From Numida meleagris (lineage: Eukaryota; Chordata; Aves; Galliformes; Numididae), in assembly GCF_002078875.1 (NCBI RefSeq), contig NC_034409.1, positions 66,499,015 to 66,563,014 on the forward strand: a stretch of 64,000 nucleotides of DNA. Direction: 5' to 3'. The position numbers and the translations under genes are program-made. The notes beneath the pieces are model-generated. The model searched no databases, had not been told where the DNA came from, and worked only from the letters and a program-made list of their open reading frames with translations. Within the stretch, counting starts at the first letter, position 1. The number at the start of each line of letters is the position of its first letter. Shown here piece by piece: positions 1 through 12,300 of this stretch.

Positions 1-624
1 CTAATTGCTGTCTCCTGACCTGGGGAAACCAAGTCTCAGGGAAATGCAAGCGGGGTCCTGGGAAGCAGCATGGGGAAAAGCGGAAGGCTTTTTGTTTTTA
101 AATCTTCACCTACCAACAAAAAGTCTATCCTGACTTCATTTCAAAGGACGAGTAGAGGCTGAATTGCGTCTGTCCCAGAAGAACTATGAATTAAGTCTCT
201 GCAATCAATGACAATTCTGGCTTCGGAAACGGGCACGAGCTGCTTTTTCCAAGTGACTGAGTTACCACAGTTTAAAAGATTTTCAAAAGCGATTGCAACG
301 GCCTGAGAGCATCCACACAGGAAGTTACAGATCAGCTGGCACATGGCAAACCGTGAAGCTGCGGTAAGTCTGTCTTACCATTGTGTCTGCGAATGCTTTG
401 TAGATGTATTTATCCTGACTGCATTAACATTCATTTTCTGTAGTGTTGGGTTTAGGCATAGCACAACTAAGTGAAGAAGGCAGAGATAGTCTAAAAGACT
501 ACTTCCAAGAACGAAGTAAAATAAATCAGAGCTTGGATGCTTTTATATTCTCTTTTTCTCTTTTTTTTTTTTGCCAAATACTACTTAGACTATAATAACA
601 CCTAATTATGAAATTCAGCTGTTA
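1..624. other. Unique non-coding DNA
   Basis: I see no gene here. The DNA is ordinary mixed-composition sequence with a T12 run at 561-572. The antisense open frame at 141-344 has no recognisable domain. A donor-like GCG|GTAAGT occurs near 360 without a convincing partner acceptor. Confidence 0.5.
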
Positions 625-765
625 CATAGTGCTTTTTGCTCAGATTTCAAAGTACTTTATCAAAGAGGTAAGTTATGATTATTGCTATTTTCTGGGTGGA
701 GATGCGACAGCAGAAGAGGTTAAGATCGCTCAGCCAATCAAAGTTCAAGCTGGAATAAAATATGT
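625..765 (+). repeat. Ancient LINE 3' tail (L3/CR1-like)
   Basis: The stretch reads as a degraded copy of the widespread amniote LINE tail: a segment like TTTCAAAGTACTTTATCAAA, then GAGGTAAGT, an ATTATTGCTATTTT segment matching the usual ATTATCCCCATTTT, and a purine-rich block ending in TTAAGATCGCTCAGCCAA. The order of blocks matches the family as I remember it. Divergence is high, so the insertion is old, and the edges are approximate. It could also be a related L2 or MIR-type tail. Confidence 0.5.
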
Positions 766-2630
766 GTATGCTTTTATTCTGGGTCCAGTATGTTGCCCAT
801 TGAATCTTAATATCATTTTTATAAACATGAAATTTTGAAGAGTTCTTAGTAAAGGATTAAGTTGAGGATTTGCTGGTTGTTCGGAGGATCGGAGCTGAGG
901 TCTAGAGGTCTCCAAGAGTCAGAGTTCAAGTGTAGGTTCACAAGGGGGATAGGCCCATTGCCTTGTCTGATCTTCCCTATTCCCTCTCCTACACTGGGAA
1001 ACATGCCTGCGGGAGCATGTGCCACATTTCTCCTTTTTTCTTGGCTCTGCTTTTGGCCTGAGAAAAAGAGATGGAGGTAGAAACTCTACTTAGGTCCACT
1101 CCCAGTTCCTGACCTGGCCTGAATTACTTAGAAATTTCTCCACAAGACACTGTCCTGCTCTTTGTGGAAGCCAAACAAGGTCCTAAGAGAAATGTACATT
1201 ATAAAAGGAAGCATTTTCCGTGCTTCCAAGTGTCTTGTTTTTATTTTTGGACCAAAGTTTGGAATTATTTTTATTTTCTGCATATAATCAGTAATTCTTC
1301 CACATGTTGTGGAAGACACCTATTTAAAAACTAGTAGGAATTACTCCACTGGCTTCGTGAAGCAGCCCCTCTTAAAAGAGGTGGAATTATTTCTGGAGGG
1401 CTACCCAGAAATCAGAACTTTAATGCATGATTTATGTAACTCAGAGAAGGTGCTGTAAGTAGTCAGGTGCAAGGTGAGGTCAGTGGTAGGACAAAGAAAT
1501 GACAAAGCCTGCTCTACACCTTTCAATGCCCGTGGATTTACAGTAGCTTTTGTTTTCCAGTGTCTTTGTTTTTTCAAGTATGATCATTTCCATACACACT
1601 ACTGAAAAAAAAATTACAAAAGGTTTCAATATACAGTAGTTAATTACTATATTACAAGCTCTAATTAAATTCTTGGAGATTCTGCACAGTATGATGTTCA
1701 TGCCAAGAGGGACATATCCTGTCCTTAAGTGAATGCATGTTCTTGTCAAGTTAACTTATCTGCATTTTACTCACATGAAATATTCCTCATCTCTTGCTTC
1801 CTGACACACGTGACTGATAAATGTTTTAAAGGCACATTTAACATTGATATTTTTGTCATATGAAATGACAATGACTTCAATAATTCCCAGACTTTATTTT
1901 ATATAAAGTGACACACTATGTGATGGCAGACTCCCCAGACCTTAATGTAAGCCACACACTGGTAAGAATATATATTGCATCAGCACTTGGTCTTTGTGTG
2001 ATGCCGACCTGCACTTGCAGTGTTCTCGCCACGTGTTAGTTGTTAAATGTAAAGAGTGTTAATATTAGAATACAGCTTTTGGATGCCATGGAGGTTCAAA
2101 AAAAGTCTGTCACCATTCAGTTTTCTCTGAGCCATTTAAGGAAGAAGGATTTTTCTTACTTTTTTGTAATCAAGTCATCTGAGGAGGCAGATACAGACGA
2201 AAGATATCCAGATCATTATCATGTCATTTGCAGATTTAAATGAAGTGTTAAATAGGATTTTATGAATTCTTCTACACTTTTTATCACAGATCTGTCAGGG
2301 TCATAGGTAAGTTTGCTGTTTTTTGTAATTCGGATTTCTAGATAAAGATGTAAGTCCTTGTTATTTCTGTGGACAAATCTATCTCAAACATCTTTACTCC
2401 TGAGAGAACTTCTGTATTCATAAACCAATAATTTTCTTTTCACATTGAAATAGATGGGAACGATCATTCTGCTTGACCTTAGAGTTGTGTTAGATCAGAT
2501 GTCTCTGGGAATTATATGTGTGTGTGTAGCTTAATGACAGCAAAACTCAGCTGAATGAGCTTTGTATTGGCCTCATTATTCATTTAATATTAAACGTTTA
2601 TATTATACCATGTCAACACGTATTCTGAAT
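766..2630. other. Unique non-coding DNA
   Basis: No gene, RNA or clear repeat is visible. Composition is AT-rich. A piece near 1868-1888 resembles a short ancient repeat motif discussed under findings. Open frames here are short and lack domains. Confidence 0.5.
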
Positions 2631-2728
2631 TTGGCCCTGATTCAACTTAAACACCTGGCTGCTTTAAAGGACTTTATTGAGCACTTACTCAAATGATTAC
2701 AGCTAGGCACTTGCTGAATATGGGCCTG
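2631..2728. repeat. Ancient palindromic repeat remnant
   Basis: The left edge GGCCCTGATTCAAC (2633-2646) is complementary to the right edge, which reads GGCCCATATTCAGC on the minus strand (about 2713-2726), matching at 11 of 14 positions. The interior has CACTTACTCAAATGATTACA-like pieces similar to a palindromic repeat known from reptile and bird genomes. I infer a non-autonomous, MITE-like element; the family name is not certain. Confidence 0.4.
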
Positions 2729-2941
2729 TTTATGTCACAATTAAATACTAATGCAATATTTAAAGAGTGTGTTATATTGGCAGGAAGCAGATGGACTTGC
2801 AAGTACAGTAGCAACGTCTATCAGATAAACAGCATCTTCATTTGAAAACACTATGGAGCACTGCTGGGCGGCCAAGTATCAGATCTTGATTATGCCCATG
2901 TTAGGTAGGAAGAAGTAGTTCCTGTGCTTAGCATAGCACAA

Positions 2942-2970
2942 TAAAAAATAAAAAATAAAAAATAAAAAAA
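2942..2970. repeat. (TAAAAAA)4 heptamer microsatellite
   Basis: T residues fall every seven bases (2942, 2949, 2956, 2963) in otherwise pure A, giving four TAAAAAA units. A perfect 11-bp palindrome follows directly. Confidence 0.9.
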
Positions 2971-2971
2971 G

Positions 2972-2994
2972 CATGACAATAGACTATTGTCATG
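2972..2994. other. Perfect 11-bp palindrome
   Basis: CATGACAATAG at 2972-2982 is followed by one A and then its exact complement, CTATTGTCATG (2984-2994). It abuts the A-rich heptamer repeat. The one-base spacer favours a cruciform over an RNA hairpin with a usable loop. No function is known. Confidence 0.85.
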
Positions 2995-3982
2995 TGCTTT
3001 GATGCTTCACTGTGACTTGTTGCATGGATTAGAAGTAAGCTTTGCACTTAAACTGCTGCTTAGAGCTGCTCGAAATTGCTTTGTTCAGTTTATGATGGTG
3101 CATAGTGCTAAGCAGAGCGTTAGTGAGAATCATGTACTCTTTCTGTGTGATTGGAGGGTTGTTTATTTATGTATTTTGTGTAGTTGGTCTTCCTTTTCCT
3201 GTGCTGATACCTGTACAGGTTTTTGGTTTATTTCAGTATTTTTTTTTTCTATACAGCATGGTTCACAAGAGCAAGTTCTACCTGTGAAGTTAATTTTGAT
3301 GACAGTGTTTTATTTTATAATACATTGCCTTCCATGCTCATGACAGTAGGCCAAATAGGCTTACCTTATGACTGTGAGTAGGTAAGTGGTATTCTGTCAT
3401 GACAAAATGAAGCAGAGTTTGACCTGTTCTAATATATGCAGTATTTATGTAGTGAAATGTCCTTGTAGGTGTGGAAAAACTATCACAGAAATCTCATTAA
3501 TCAATGAGAATTAGCTGAGGATATGGGACTGGTGTCTATAGCTTTGTGCAGACAAATGCTTTAAAGAATTGAATGTCTGCTTTTTAAAAGGAATTTACTT
3601 TTTGCCTTTTTCTGACATAGGGCAAGAATTTTGGAGAAACGAATTGCTCTCTTTTGTTCATCAGATTCACTTCATAGTTTTTATTGGACTCAAAAAGCCT
3701 ACATCATTTCTGTTTCTGTTGGGTCAAGCTGAAAGCAAGCCAAGTCAAGAGGGTTACGCTGATTTAAATGCCAGCGTGTTGATTTGTGAAAGTTGAAGTG
3801 CTGGCCCATTGTACTTTTCAATAACCTTTCAAAACCAGCCCAACATTCTTGTCTTTTTCTGATTCAGAATGAAAAGAGAAGCTTTCAGAAATTTTCACTT
3901 AAAAAAAAAGAACAACAAAAAAAAAGCCCACCCTCCCAGACGTCAAATCTAACCTTGAGAGAAAGACGGCACTCCAGAGCAG
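2995..3982. other. Unique non-coding DNA
   Basis: No gene is supported. The open frames at 2987-3343 and 3105-3287 overlap in different frames, are hydrophobic because the DNA is T-rich, and show no domain. An A-rich tract lies at 3900-3930. Confidence 0.5.
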
Positions 3983-4090
3983 TTCATAGCCCTGAGGTTA
4001 AGGTGCTCCCTTCAGACATGTGGAATCGCAGTTCAGGGCTCTGATCTGAGGCAGGGATTTGAACTTGCAGCTTGGGTGAGCATCCACCTT
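3983..4090. repeat. Ancient tRNA-like palindromic SINE remnant
   Basis: A tRNA-like A-box region (AGGTTAAGGTGCTCCC, near 3994-4010) is followed by a B-box-like GTTCAGGGCTC (4031-4041). On the minus strand a near-textbook B box, GTTCAAATCCC, occupies 4064-4054. Facing B boxes around an AGAGCAGGGA-type centre are a feature of an ancient amniote repeat I have seen in reptiles and birds. Both halves are diverged, so it should be inactive. Confidence 0.45.
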
Positions 4091-7000
4091 GCTGGCCCGT
4101 GGCATGTTTGGGGGATGGCTTTTTCTGTTTCCTTCAACTCAGTTATCACAGACTTCTGCAGTCTTGCTAGTGAAGCTAGTCAGTTTCCATTAACAACATT
4201 TTCAATTAAAATGCATTTAACTGAAGAAGTTGGAATAAGTACTACAGCTGGGTAAATTCTGGTTTGGTAGAAAATGCAGTAGAGGCAGAAATGCAGCAGC
4301 TGAACAAGTAAATCATTTTAGGCCAGGAGGAGTGGACTCTCACACCCACTGGGAATCCTTTGAACTTCAGTAGAAGGGGTTGGGATCTACACTAGCAAAC
4401 TGCCTTGCGGGGCTGTCATCTGCAAATTGAATTTTTGCTGTAGGGAAGAATCAGCACTAGAAACATATGTAACATGTGACCTTTGATTTTATTATTTCTT
4501 GTTATACTTCCATGGACTTTTTGTTACTGATTTTATTTGGAAGGAAGTATTTTCCCTGGTTTTCCAGTTCGAACGATATGTAATTTCACTGCAAATGTAG
4601 CACTGCATCCTAGTCGTCTGCAGAATAGTATTTTCCTCCTTTAAAATTGAAGTTATTTGTTTGCCCCAGCGGAGTGAAATGCCGCTGTCAGAATTAGCAA
4701 TCCTCAGCCTGCGTTCTGTTGTACCACAGCATCAAAAAGATCAGTTCCCTTTGCTTGGAGTCATCTGTGTTGAAGAACTGCCTCGCAGAGCAAGGTGGCA
4801 TGACTTGGAGGTTTCAGTGGAAGAGAAGAGCTCATTTTTTCAGGCATGATCTGGGGTTTTGCTTTTTCATGAGTCTAAACACATTGGAAGAGTGGAAAGA
4901 CTTCGACCAATTTTTGTGCTTCTTAAATCAAACCCTCTCCCCTGTGCTACTGGCCTTTACTGGTGATGATAATTCTGATTTACAGCTGTATGTTGTGAAT
5001 TGTCTGTGGGTGGTGGTGGTGTTTCTTTATTGTGTGCGCAGAGTCTCATGTGGTAGGGCTCTGGTTTTGCCTGAGGACTCTTAAGAAGTAATGAAATACA
5101 AATGATGTCCAGGAGTAGTGATTTACCCTCCTGTTATAATACCTGTGAAATTGCTGGACCAAACTGGGAGTTTTGGCATAGCTGCCTTAAGTTAAGACAG
5201 ACTTAATCAGAAGCTTTTCGTTTCTGTTCTCATCTTTCCTTTTTCCTTTCCCCTTTCGCTTTCAATATTTCTTTATTGAAATGAATTACTGCCATACTCT
5301 AAACCTTTTCTAGTTTTGTTTTTCAAACCCATTGTTCCCTGTTTCAAGTAGATCATTTCACATGAGGTCTGTATTCAAAGTGAACACATACGGTAAGACA
5401 AATTGTTTCAACACTTGCTTGCAAGGCCAATAAAAAGAGATGCTGTAGTGCAAATTACCCTTGCAAATGCTCTCTAAAAAGCTAATAACATTTTTCCCCC
5501 GAAAGGATAGTTCCCAGCCATAAGGAGAGTTTCTCTTTCATGTTCATTTGCCACACAGATTTATAAAATGATCCCAAATCCTTGCATAGGCTGTGAGGGA
5601 TTGCAGCTTTGAACTGCTGAATTGGAAAAGCTATTAATGGAAGAGGAAAAGTTTTCAATTTCAGTCAGATGGTCAGAATGGTATAAGCTCATCCCTCCAA
5701 GTTTTGGTTTATGATGGAAGGCTGTTTCTTCTTTGTTGATAATTTTCATAGTAAGATTCACAAGGTTTTCTGTTTAAAGGAATGAAATGAGATGATAAGA
5801 ATGAAAGGAAAAATCATTAACATGTTCACTACTTTTTTTTCCCAAGTATAAACAGTCATTTTCATTTACTTTCTGTAGAACATGGTATAATTGGAAACTT
5901 TTCAAAAACAGAACTATTAGGCAAGTGGTCACAGTCTTCAGAAAAAAAGGTCCAAACATTCTGCATTGGAGCTTGTCTTCCATGCAGGCATGCGGGCAGC
6001 ACGAGGGATGCTCATTTCCCCAACAGATTTGGGTGCTGGCGTGTGATATTTTCCCTCTGCACAATTCTGCACAGTGTGCAGAGACAGCCTAGCAGCTCTT
6101 GCATTTAGCCCTGTAGCGACTAGGGGTTGGAGATGGTTGCCTGACCCCCAGTAAAAGCAAACTGTATCTCCAACCCTACAAAGACACTGCAATTCTTCTT
6201 CCTTGCAATGTTTTCTAGCTATGCACATCTCTCCTTTATCATTGGACTTGTGATGGCTCAGTGATTATACAGCACTTCAAAAATCGGAACTTGGCCAAAT
6301 TACTTCTCCTTCATGCCATTTAGACAGAAGGCTTTCATAAAAATTAAACAGTAAGTAACTCATGTGAAATTGCACCTTGCACTTACTGCTTTTAGTGATG
6401 CTGGGGTGAGCGACACTCTGAAAGTAATCAGAACGTGTCTGAATGAATGGCTTCCACCAGCTTCTCTTGGAGTGCCTCTGTGTCCCTGAGGTAGGCTGGA
6501 AGAAGGATTCCTTCCATGGGCAGAGTTTTGCACGTGCTTCTCTTCTGCCTGGCCTCCCCTAGTGGCTGGGAAGTGCACTGGCTGCCAAGTGCTGGGCTTG
6601 CAGCACTGGATGACTGTGCAGGCTCCAACCAGGTACCCAGGGGTAGCAGCTCTCTGTTGCTTCCAACCTCTCTTGGATGTGAAGCAGAAATACTGAAGGC
6701 TTGCCAGTAAGAAGCTCTGTAGACTCACCTTGCATACGCTGCAGTAGATGAGACTGGCAAGGGTTGCTGCTGTTTCCCCTCTCTTAACAGTTTATGACAT
6801 CCTTTTGAAGCATAACATGTGGTGCTGTGTTCTTCTGTGGGAGCCGGTCCTATCTCCTTCCCCCACTTCCTTTCTGCTGTTGTTCTGGTAACTGACCACT
6901 TATCTCATTTATGATCTTTGTAATTGAAACTGAGAAAGCCTGTGGCAGGTAAGCCCTGCGTCTCTGTGTGCTTGCTCTGATTTCATCCCTCAGCCCTAAA

Positions 7001-8058
7001 ACCACAACCCTTCCCCCTCTCCCAGTAACAGCAAACCCTAAGCCCAAATAACTCTCAGAAGCGTGATGCTAGTATATATTTGATTTTGTTTGCAAGCTTG
7101 TCTTGTGACCGGCGCTCAGCGTGGGAAGAAGCAGGGAGTGGGGGAGATGGAGAGAGAGTTGTTGCAACATATTTTAACATATGTGCTTTAGGCCTCTTGG
7201 TGGACTCCCTCTTGGGAAGAGGGGAGGGAGCGTGCCCCTAAGCAGTTGGTTGGCTTTGCTTGTTTCTATAGCAGCCTGAACGAGAAAAATCATGTTTTAA
7301 CACTAATATATTCGACTAAAAAAAACCTTAACAATTACAGGAAGAGTCTTTTTTATTATTATTAAAGAAATTGCATTAAAGATGAATGAGCGTATATTGG
7401 AATAATTATGTTTTAAGGTGTGTAACATTAAAAAGTACTGAATGGAATATCGACTGTTTTGTAGGAACAGTAATAATGAGATTTCTGTCACCTAATCTTA
7501 CAATAATTGGGTTATTACTATGCAAATGAAGGTATTACTTAAAAAAAAAAAAGAGGTAAGACAGATCCTTGAGGCAGCCATTTATCTATCCTTAAAGCTA
7601 TGCTGTCGATTCTCTTCAGGCTGAAGATCCTTTTTTTTTTTTTTTTAACAATTTCGAGATGCTCATTTCATTATTTTTTCACCCGTGTTTCTTACTAGAA
7701 TGTTTTTTGTTCTCCCCAGGTAGCAGACTGGGAGTGGTGGGTTGTGTATATTTTTCGGTCTCTTATGGATTCCTTTAGGAATAATTTGATCAAATAGCTA
7801 TGATTATTACCTTTTTTGTCTCCTCTTTGAAATAAAGTAATGACTTGTATGTTTTACCTGAGATTTTTATGGCAGAATCACAGAGAATATACATAAATTA
7901 TTTTTATCCTTCTTTCCCTTTGGTGAAGAAAAACTGAGCAGCTTGTTGTAATGTTCTTGATTTCTATTAGTTAGGAAAGTTTACTTACTGACAGGTTACT
8001 GGCCTTGAAGAGGAGTACTCAGCATTTGCATTTTTGAGTTGGAGACTCTGGTAAGTGT
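4091..8058. other. Unique non-coding DNA
   Basis: About 4 kb without a recognisable gene. The 121-, 96- and 122-codon frames have no domains and several overlap on both strands. A T16 run lies at 7631-7646. A short palindrome (TCTGCACA, one G, complement) lies near 6065-6081. Confidence 0.5.
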
Positions 8059-8545
8059 TCACAGAATGATAAAATCATTAGGGTTAGAAAAGACCACTAA
8101 GATCATCTAGTCCAACCGTTAACCCATCACACCATATGCCCACTAAGCCATGTTGCTCAGTGCCACATCCCCATGTTTCTTGAATACCTCCAGGGACGGT
8201 GACTCCACCACCTTCCTGGGCAGCCTGTTCCAATGTATCACCACTCTCTCTGAGAAAATTTTTTTCCTAACATCCAAGCTGAACCTCCTCTGGCACAACA
8301 TGATGAGGCCATTACCTCTCTTCCTACCGCTGCTACCTGGGAGAAGAGGCCGACGCCCACCTCGCCACAACCTCCCTTCAGGGAGCTGTAGAGAGCGATA
8401 AGGTCTCCCCTGAGCTCCTCTTCTCCAGACTGAACAATCCCAGCTCCCTCAGCTGCTCCTCATAAGACTTGTGCTGCAAACCCTTCACCAGCCTCATTGC
8501 CCTTGTTTGGACAAGCTCCAGGGCATCAGTGTCTTTCTTGTTACT
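8059..8545 (-). mobile_element. CR1 LINE, 5'-truncated, antisense
   Basis: The element lies on the minus strand. Its 3' end, at the low-coordinate side, has the usual CR1 tail: GGTTGGACTAGATGATCTTA, a TCTTTTCTAACCC block, and a decayed octamer end (ATTTTATCATTCTGTG). Upstream on the minus strand is the end of ORF2. About 490 bp survive of a full-length element of roughly 4.5 kb, as is usual for 5'-truncated CR1 copies. The octamer end and the coding part are both diverged, so this copy is not recent. Confidence 0.93.
8143..8541 (-). pseudogene. CR1 ORF2 C-terminus remnant
   Basis: On the minus strand the frame ending at 8143 contains the CR1 ORF2 tail signature: [35 protein letters not shown], then DVALSNMA and a TAG stop. 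In CR1 this is the region C-terminal to the reverse transcriptase core. The endonuclease and catalytic reverse transcriptase parts are absent through 5' truncation. The residues after LEVFKK depart from the usual RLD pattern, and upstream the frame is disrupted, so no product is expected. Confidence 0.88.
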
Positions 8546-9204
8546 GGATCTGCCAGAGGCCTGATGGTATTTGCTCTGTCCCTGGTTATTAGAGGTAATA
8601 TTTAAGATTGGGCTGCTGAAGGGAATTTTCTTGTCTTACTGTATTAGTTTCTTTGTAATGCATAATATTTGCAGAAACTTTGTTTGTAGGAAAAAATGTG
8701 CTCATAAAGTCCTTCTGAAGAGTGTACTCCTGCACTGTGAATGCTGTGTTTATCTGTGTAAGTTCAGACCAGCCTTGCACAGTTCTGCCTAGACATGCTA
8801 CAGTCACACTTCTGATGGCAGAGTACACATCCCTTTGGAGGTGCTGAACACTTGGAACTCCCACTGACTTCACTGCTCCCAGTTTTCGGTTTATATCAGC
8901 TGTACAGATGCGTTGCATCGCCAGACCAGAATGTTACTTCCTCTGTCAGCAATTTATTCTGGAAAGCAATGAAAGATTTAGCAGTTGGATTTCAGGTAAT
9001 TATAGTGTGTTACTCCATTGCAAACTCTTTTGTATTGCCTCCCTTGGTGTTCTTCCCTGTGAGTTCATGATGACTCTTGCTTTCTTCCTTTTTGGTTCAC
9101 TCTGTACTGGAGCCTGTTTTTAAGTATACTTAGTTTTAACACTTTCAGCCTGTTTTTTTTTTTTTCCAATGCTTGACTCCCAAGAAAGGTAGAGGAGTGC
9201 AGTC
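8546..9204. other. Unique non-coding DNA with short repeat trace
   Basis: No gene is visible. The piece at 8858-8882 (CTCCCACTGACTTCACTGCTCCC-like) resembles an ancient amniote repeat motif. A T13 run lies at 9153-9165. Confidence 0.45.
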
Positions 9205-9375
9205 AACCAGTATGGGCGCAGAATTACCGCCTGGGTTCCTAGCAGATAACAGTCTGTGACTTACTGTAAGCTGCTTAATCTCTCCTCATTTTCTGTCTTT
9301 AGTACAAGTGGGAGGTAATTACATCTAAAATTTACCTACTTCATAGGTAGTTGATGGAAGTGATATTACCTCATT
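9205..9375 (+). repeat. MIR/CORE-SINE-like tail
   Basis: The order CCTGGGTTCC, GTGACTTACTGTAAGCTGCTT, AATCTCTCCTCATTTTCTGT, then ACCTACTTCATAGGTAGTTG follows the MIR layout (formula-like CCTGGGTTC, GTGACCTTGGGCAAGT, TTAACCTCTCTG, CTCATCTGTAAAATG, ACCTACCTCATAGGGTTG). It is strongly diverged, as expected for an element inactive since early amniotes. The edges are approximate. Confidence 0.5.
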
Positions 9376-12300
9376 ATTTTCCTACTTATAGTATGGTGTG
9401 AACATCAGCATACTGAGGACACACTTATTGATTAGCAGACATAAATTAATCAGGGTTTTTAGGGTGATTGGTTTCATGAATTAGTAACACATTTATCAAT
9501 GATGCTGTGTAATTTTACAAAAATGAGCTTTGATAACCCTCTAGATCTTTCAACACTGAAGCATTTTGCAGTACTTGTAGTCTTTCATACAGAAATAAAA
9601 ATAGTAGTTCTGAGTTACTGCTTGCTAAAGGGGAGGCATCTATGTGATACAAGTTACTGCCAGTCATGCCTCATGCCACCAGTAATTCCCTCAGCATGTG
9701 CTGCCAGTATCATTTGTAAAGGAGAAAGCTTGGTGAAAGCTGCGAACTTCCACAATGTCCTTGAATAGAAAAACAACTGACTACACATTAACAGTAACGT
9801 GAGGTCACACTTGCATGTTCCCTGGTACCTGCCATCCATCCAGGAGAAAGCTGTTAAGCTATTAGGGGTTCACAAAGAGATAAGTCCTTTTATTGACTCT
9901 TAACTGACATTTTTTTCTGTATGCTCAGTGTATTAATTCTAGTTTGATTAACAGCTCTGGAATAAACTGAGCCATTGACCTCATGGACCCTAGATTGTTT
10001 GACTTAGTGATCAGGAAGACTGCCTGCTTAGCTGGGTGTACCTGAAAAAAAATCCCGCAGCTGTGATCTTAGTTTAGATCCGAGTTGCAACAGCATAATG
10101 TAAAAGAAAATTCACCATAATAGAAAAAGCAAGATGTTCAGAAAAGAGGACTTATGTAATTTCTTCCTGGAAGGGCCATACAAAATGTCCACTTGGCAAC
10201 CCCTAAGCCATTGCTTCACCATTGCTCCTTAAAAGGGTCATGGTTGGACTAGCTGCAGTGTCGTATCAACGAAACCACTTTCCAGAATTCACAGTAAAAA
10301 AGTAAAAAATGTTTGAAGCTCAAAAAGATGATTCTGTTTAAAATTTCATTTTAACACATATGCATCCTGCCCTGGTGATTGCTGGTGGTTGCCAGGAAGT
10401 TCTCAAAGAAATCTGCAAAATGTCTAGTCTGTGTAACAGACGGGAGTGCTGGAAAAATGAAAAGTCCAGGGAGTTTTAGGTTTCTTTCTCCATTTTTTCC
10501 AGAAGGAGTTTTGGACTGTTCATAGAATATGTGTGAAGCTTAAATTCTCACTTTATACCCATTTGAATAAAACCTCCAAACCTCTACTGAATGTGTTCTT
10601 CCCTTGCGGTTACAGGTTGAGAACAGGTCGAAGTGCTTCAGAAAGCTGTATACTGCAAAACTGAGGAGTGGACAAAATAAGAATTCCTTAGAAAGGAATT
10701 GAAATTTAAGCAAGCAACTACTCAGTATGCTTTGGTTAGTACTGCTGGTGTATTCCATGGTGTGAAAGACCTATGGGATAACTAGCTAGACAGGACCGTC
10801 TTCTGGCCCTTGGAGCCCTGGCCTAACAGGGAGTGCTGGGGCATCCCACCCAGAAAAGGGATTGTGTTTCTTTTTTGCCGAGTGGCTGTTACAGCTCTAA
10901 CTGGGACCATGAATTCCCATGCTTATGTCAGATCAGAGGGAAGGAAAGACAAATTTTATATTTGGCCCACGTTCCCACATATGCTTCAACAACTGCCTGC
11001 ACCCACACCACTTTTTTAACTCCACCTTTACCAAGTGTCCTCTAAACCACCACCTTCCTCTATGTGGTTGCCTCTGTGAGCCAGGGGAAAATTGAAATCA
11101 GCAAGGAAAGCAGAAATTACTGAGAGGGCTGAAGGCTAACACTTGAGCTGGATGAGACTGAACATCCAGAGGGGGAAGGGGAGGTCCTTCCATAGGTATG
11201 TGCCTTGGGGAGCAGAGAGGGGAATATGGAAGACAGAGAAGGGAGCTCCAGGACTTATGCAGGTATTTAAGTTTATTCTTGTTTTTCTTGTTTTAACTTG
11301 CTATTGGTTTCTTAAAAGTTGTTATATACCATTTGATGACCATTATTGCTAGCAGGCGTAAATGTGGTCTGTAGCAAACCAAACTTGTTGGCAGTTTTAA
11401 CATCCATGTGGAAGCAGTGGCATTCCCCTGTTTTTATGTTAAAACCCATGATGATTTTTGTGAATCTTGTGTTGAGGAGTCCACATGCCGAATCAGATTT
11501 TATGGTCTTTTCTAGTGCCTTTAGCTGTAGCTCCCCAGCAATTCTATTAGGTATTTTATAGTCTGTGTCTTTTTCAAAGGCAAGTGAAGGGAAAAAAAAA
11601 AAAACAAAAAAAAACGCCCCCAAATGTCCCATCAGTGTGTCTGAAGTCACTGCTGTTGAGTCTTCAGAAACAGATGGGAAGAGGTTTTACTGGTTTTAAG
11701 ATGAAGTAAACTGGCTGAACTGTGTTTAGATAGAACAAGATTGGTTGGGAATGAGATGTGGGAGTCGTCAGCACAGAGGTGGTGAATTGAAGCCATCATT
11801 CCTCAATGGTGTGAAAATACAGAACTATAATGCATATAATTGCACAGATACTACAGGGACATTAAAAATACACAGTATTTTATGTAGCATAGTAATTTGT
11901 AAAAATGCAGTAGCAGTTAGTGCGAGGGTAGTGGGGAAACCCTGTAATTATTTGGGACGTGATGTTAATAGATCCAATAGTAAGCTGACATACAACTCTA
12001 AATAATTCATTTTGTTTTACTTTTTTTGCTGTTTTTGCTGGCTTCCCTCTCTTATCTCTCTCTGTGTTTTTCATTTTAAACTCCATCATCCCTTTCCCTT
12101 TTCACTTACTGTTGGGTGATTTCACCCTCTTGTGTGATGGCAGGCAGATGGCTCTCTCTGCAAATAATATTTAATGTTCTTCTGTCACTTGGCCACTGAG
12201 CAGTGTTGTAGCAGTAGGGCAGTTGAACTCACTGTGTGAGGAGTATTAACACATTTGGCCTCTTCTGGTGTAGAGTTTGTGATTCTAGGCTTGCTTATCA

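Noticed and set aside
10236..10270. GGTTGGACTAG word resembling a CR1 tail
   Set aside because: Only 11 bases match and the expected ATGATCTT continuation and octamer end are absent.
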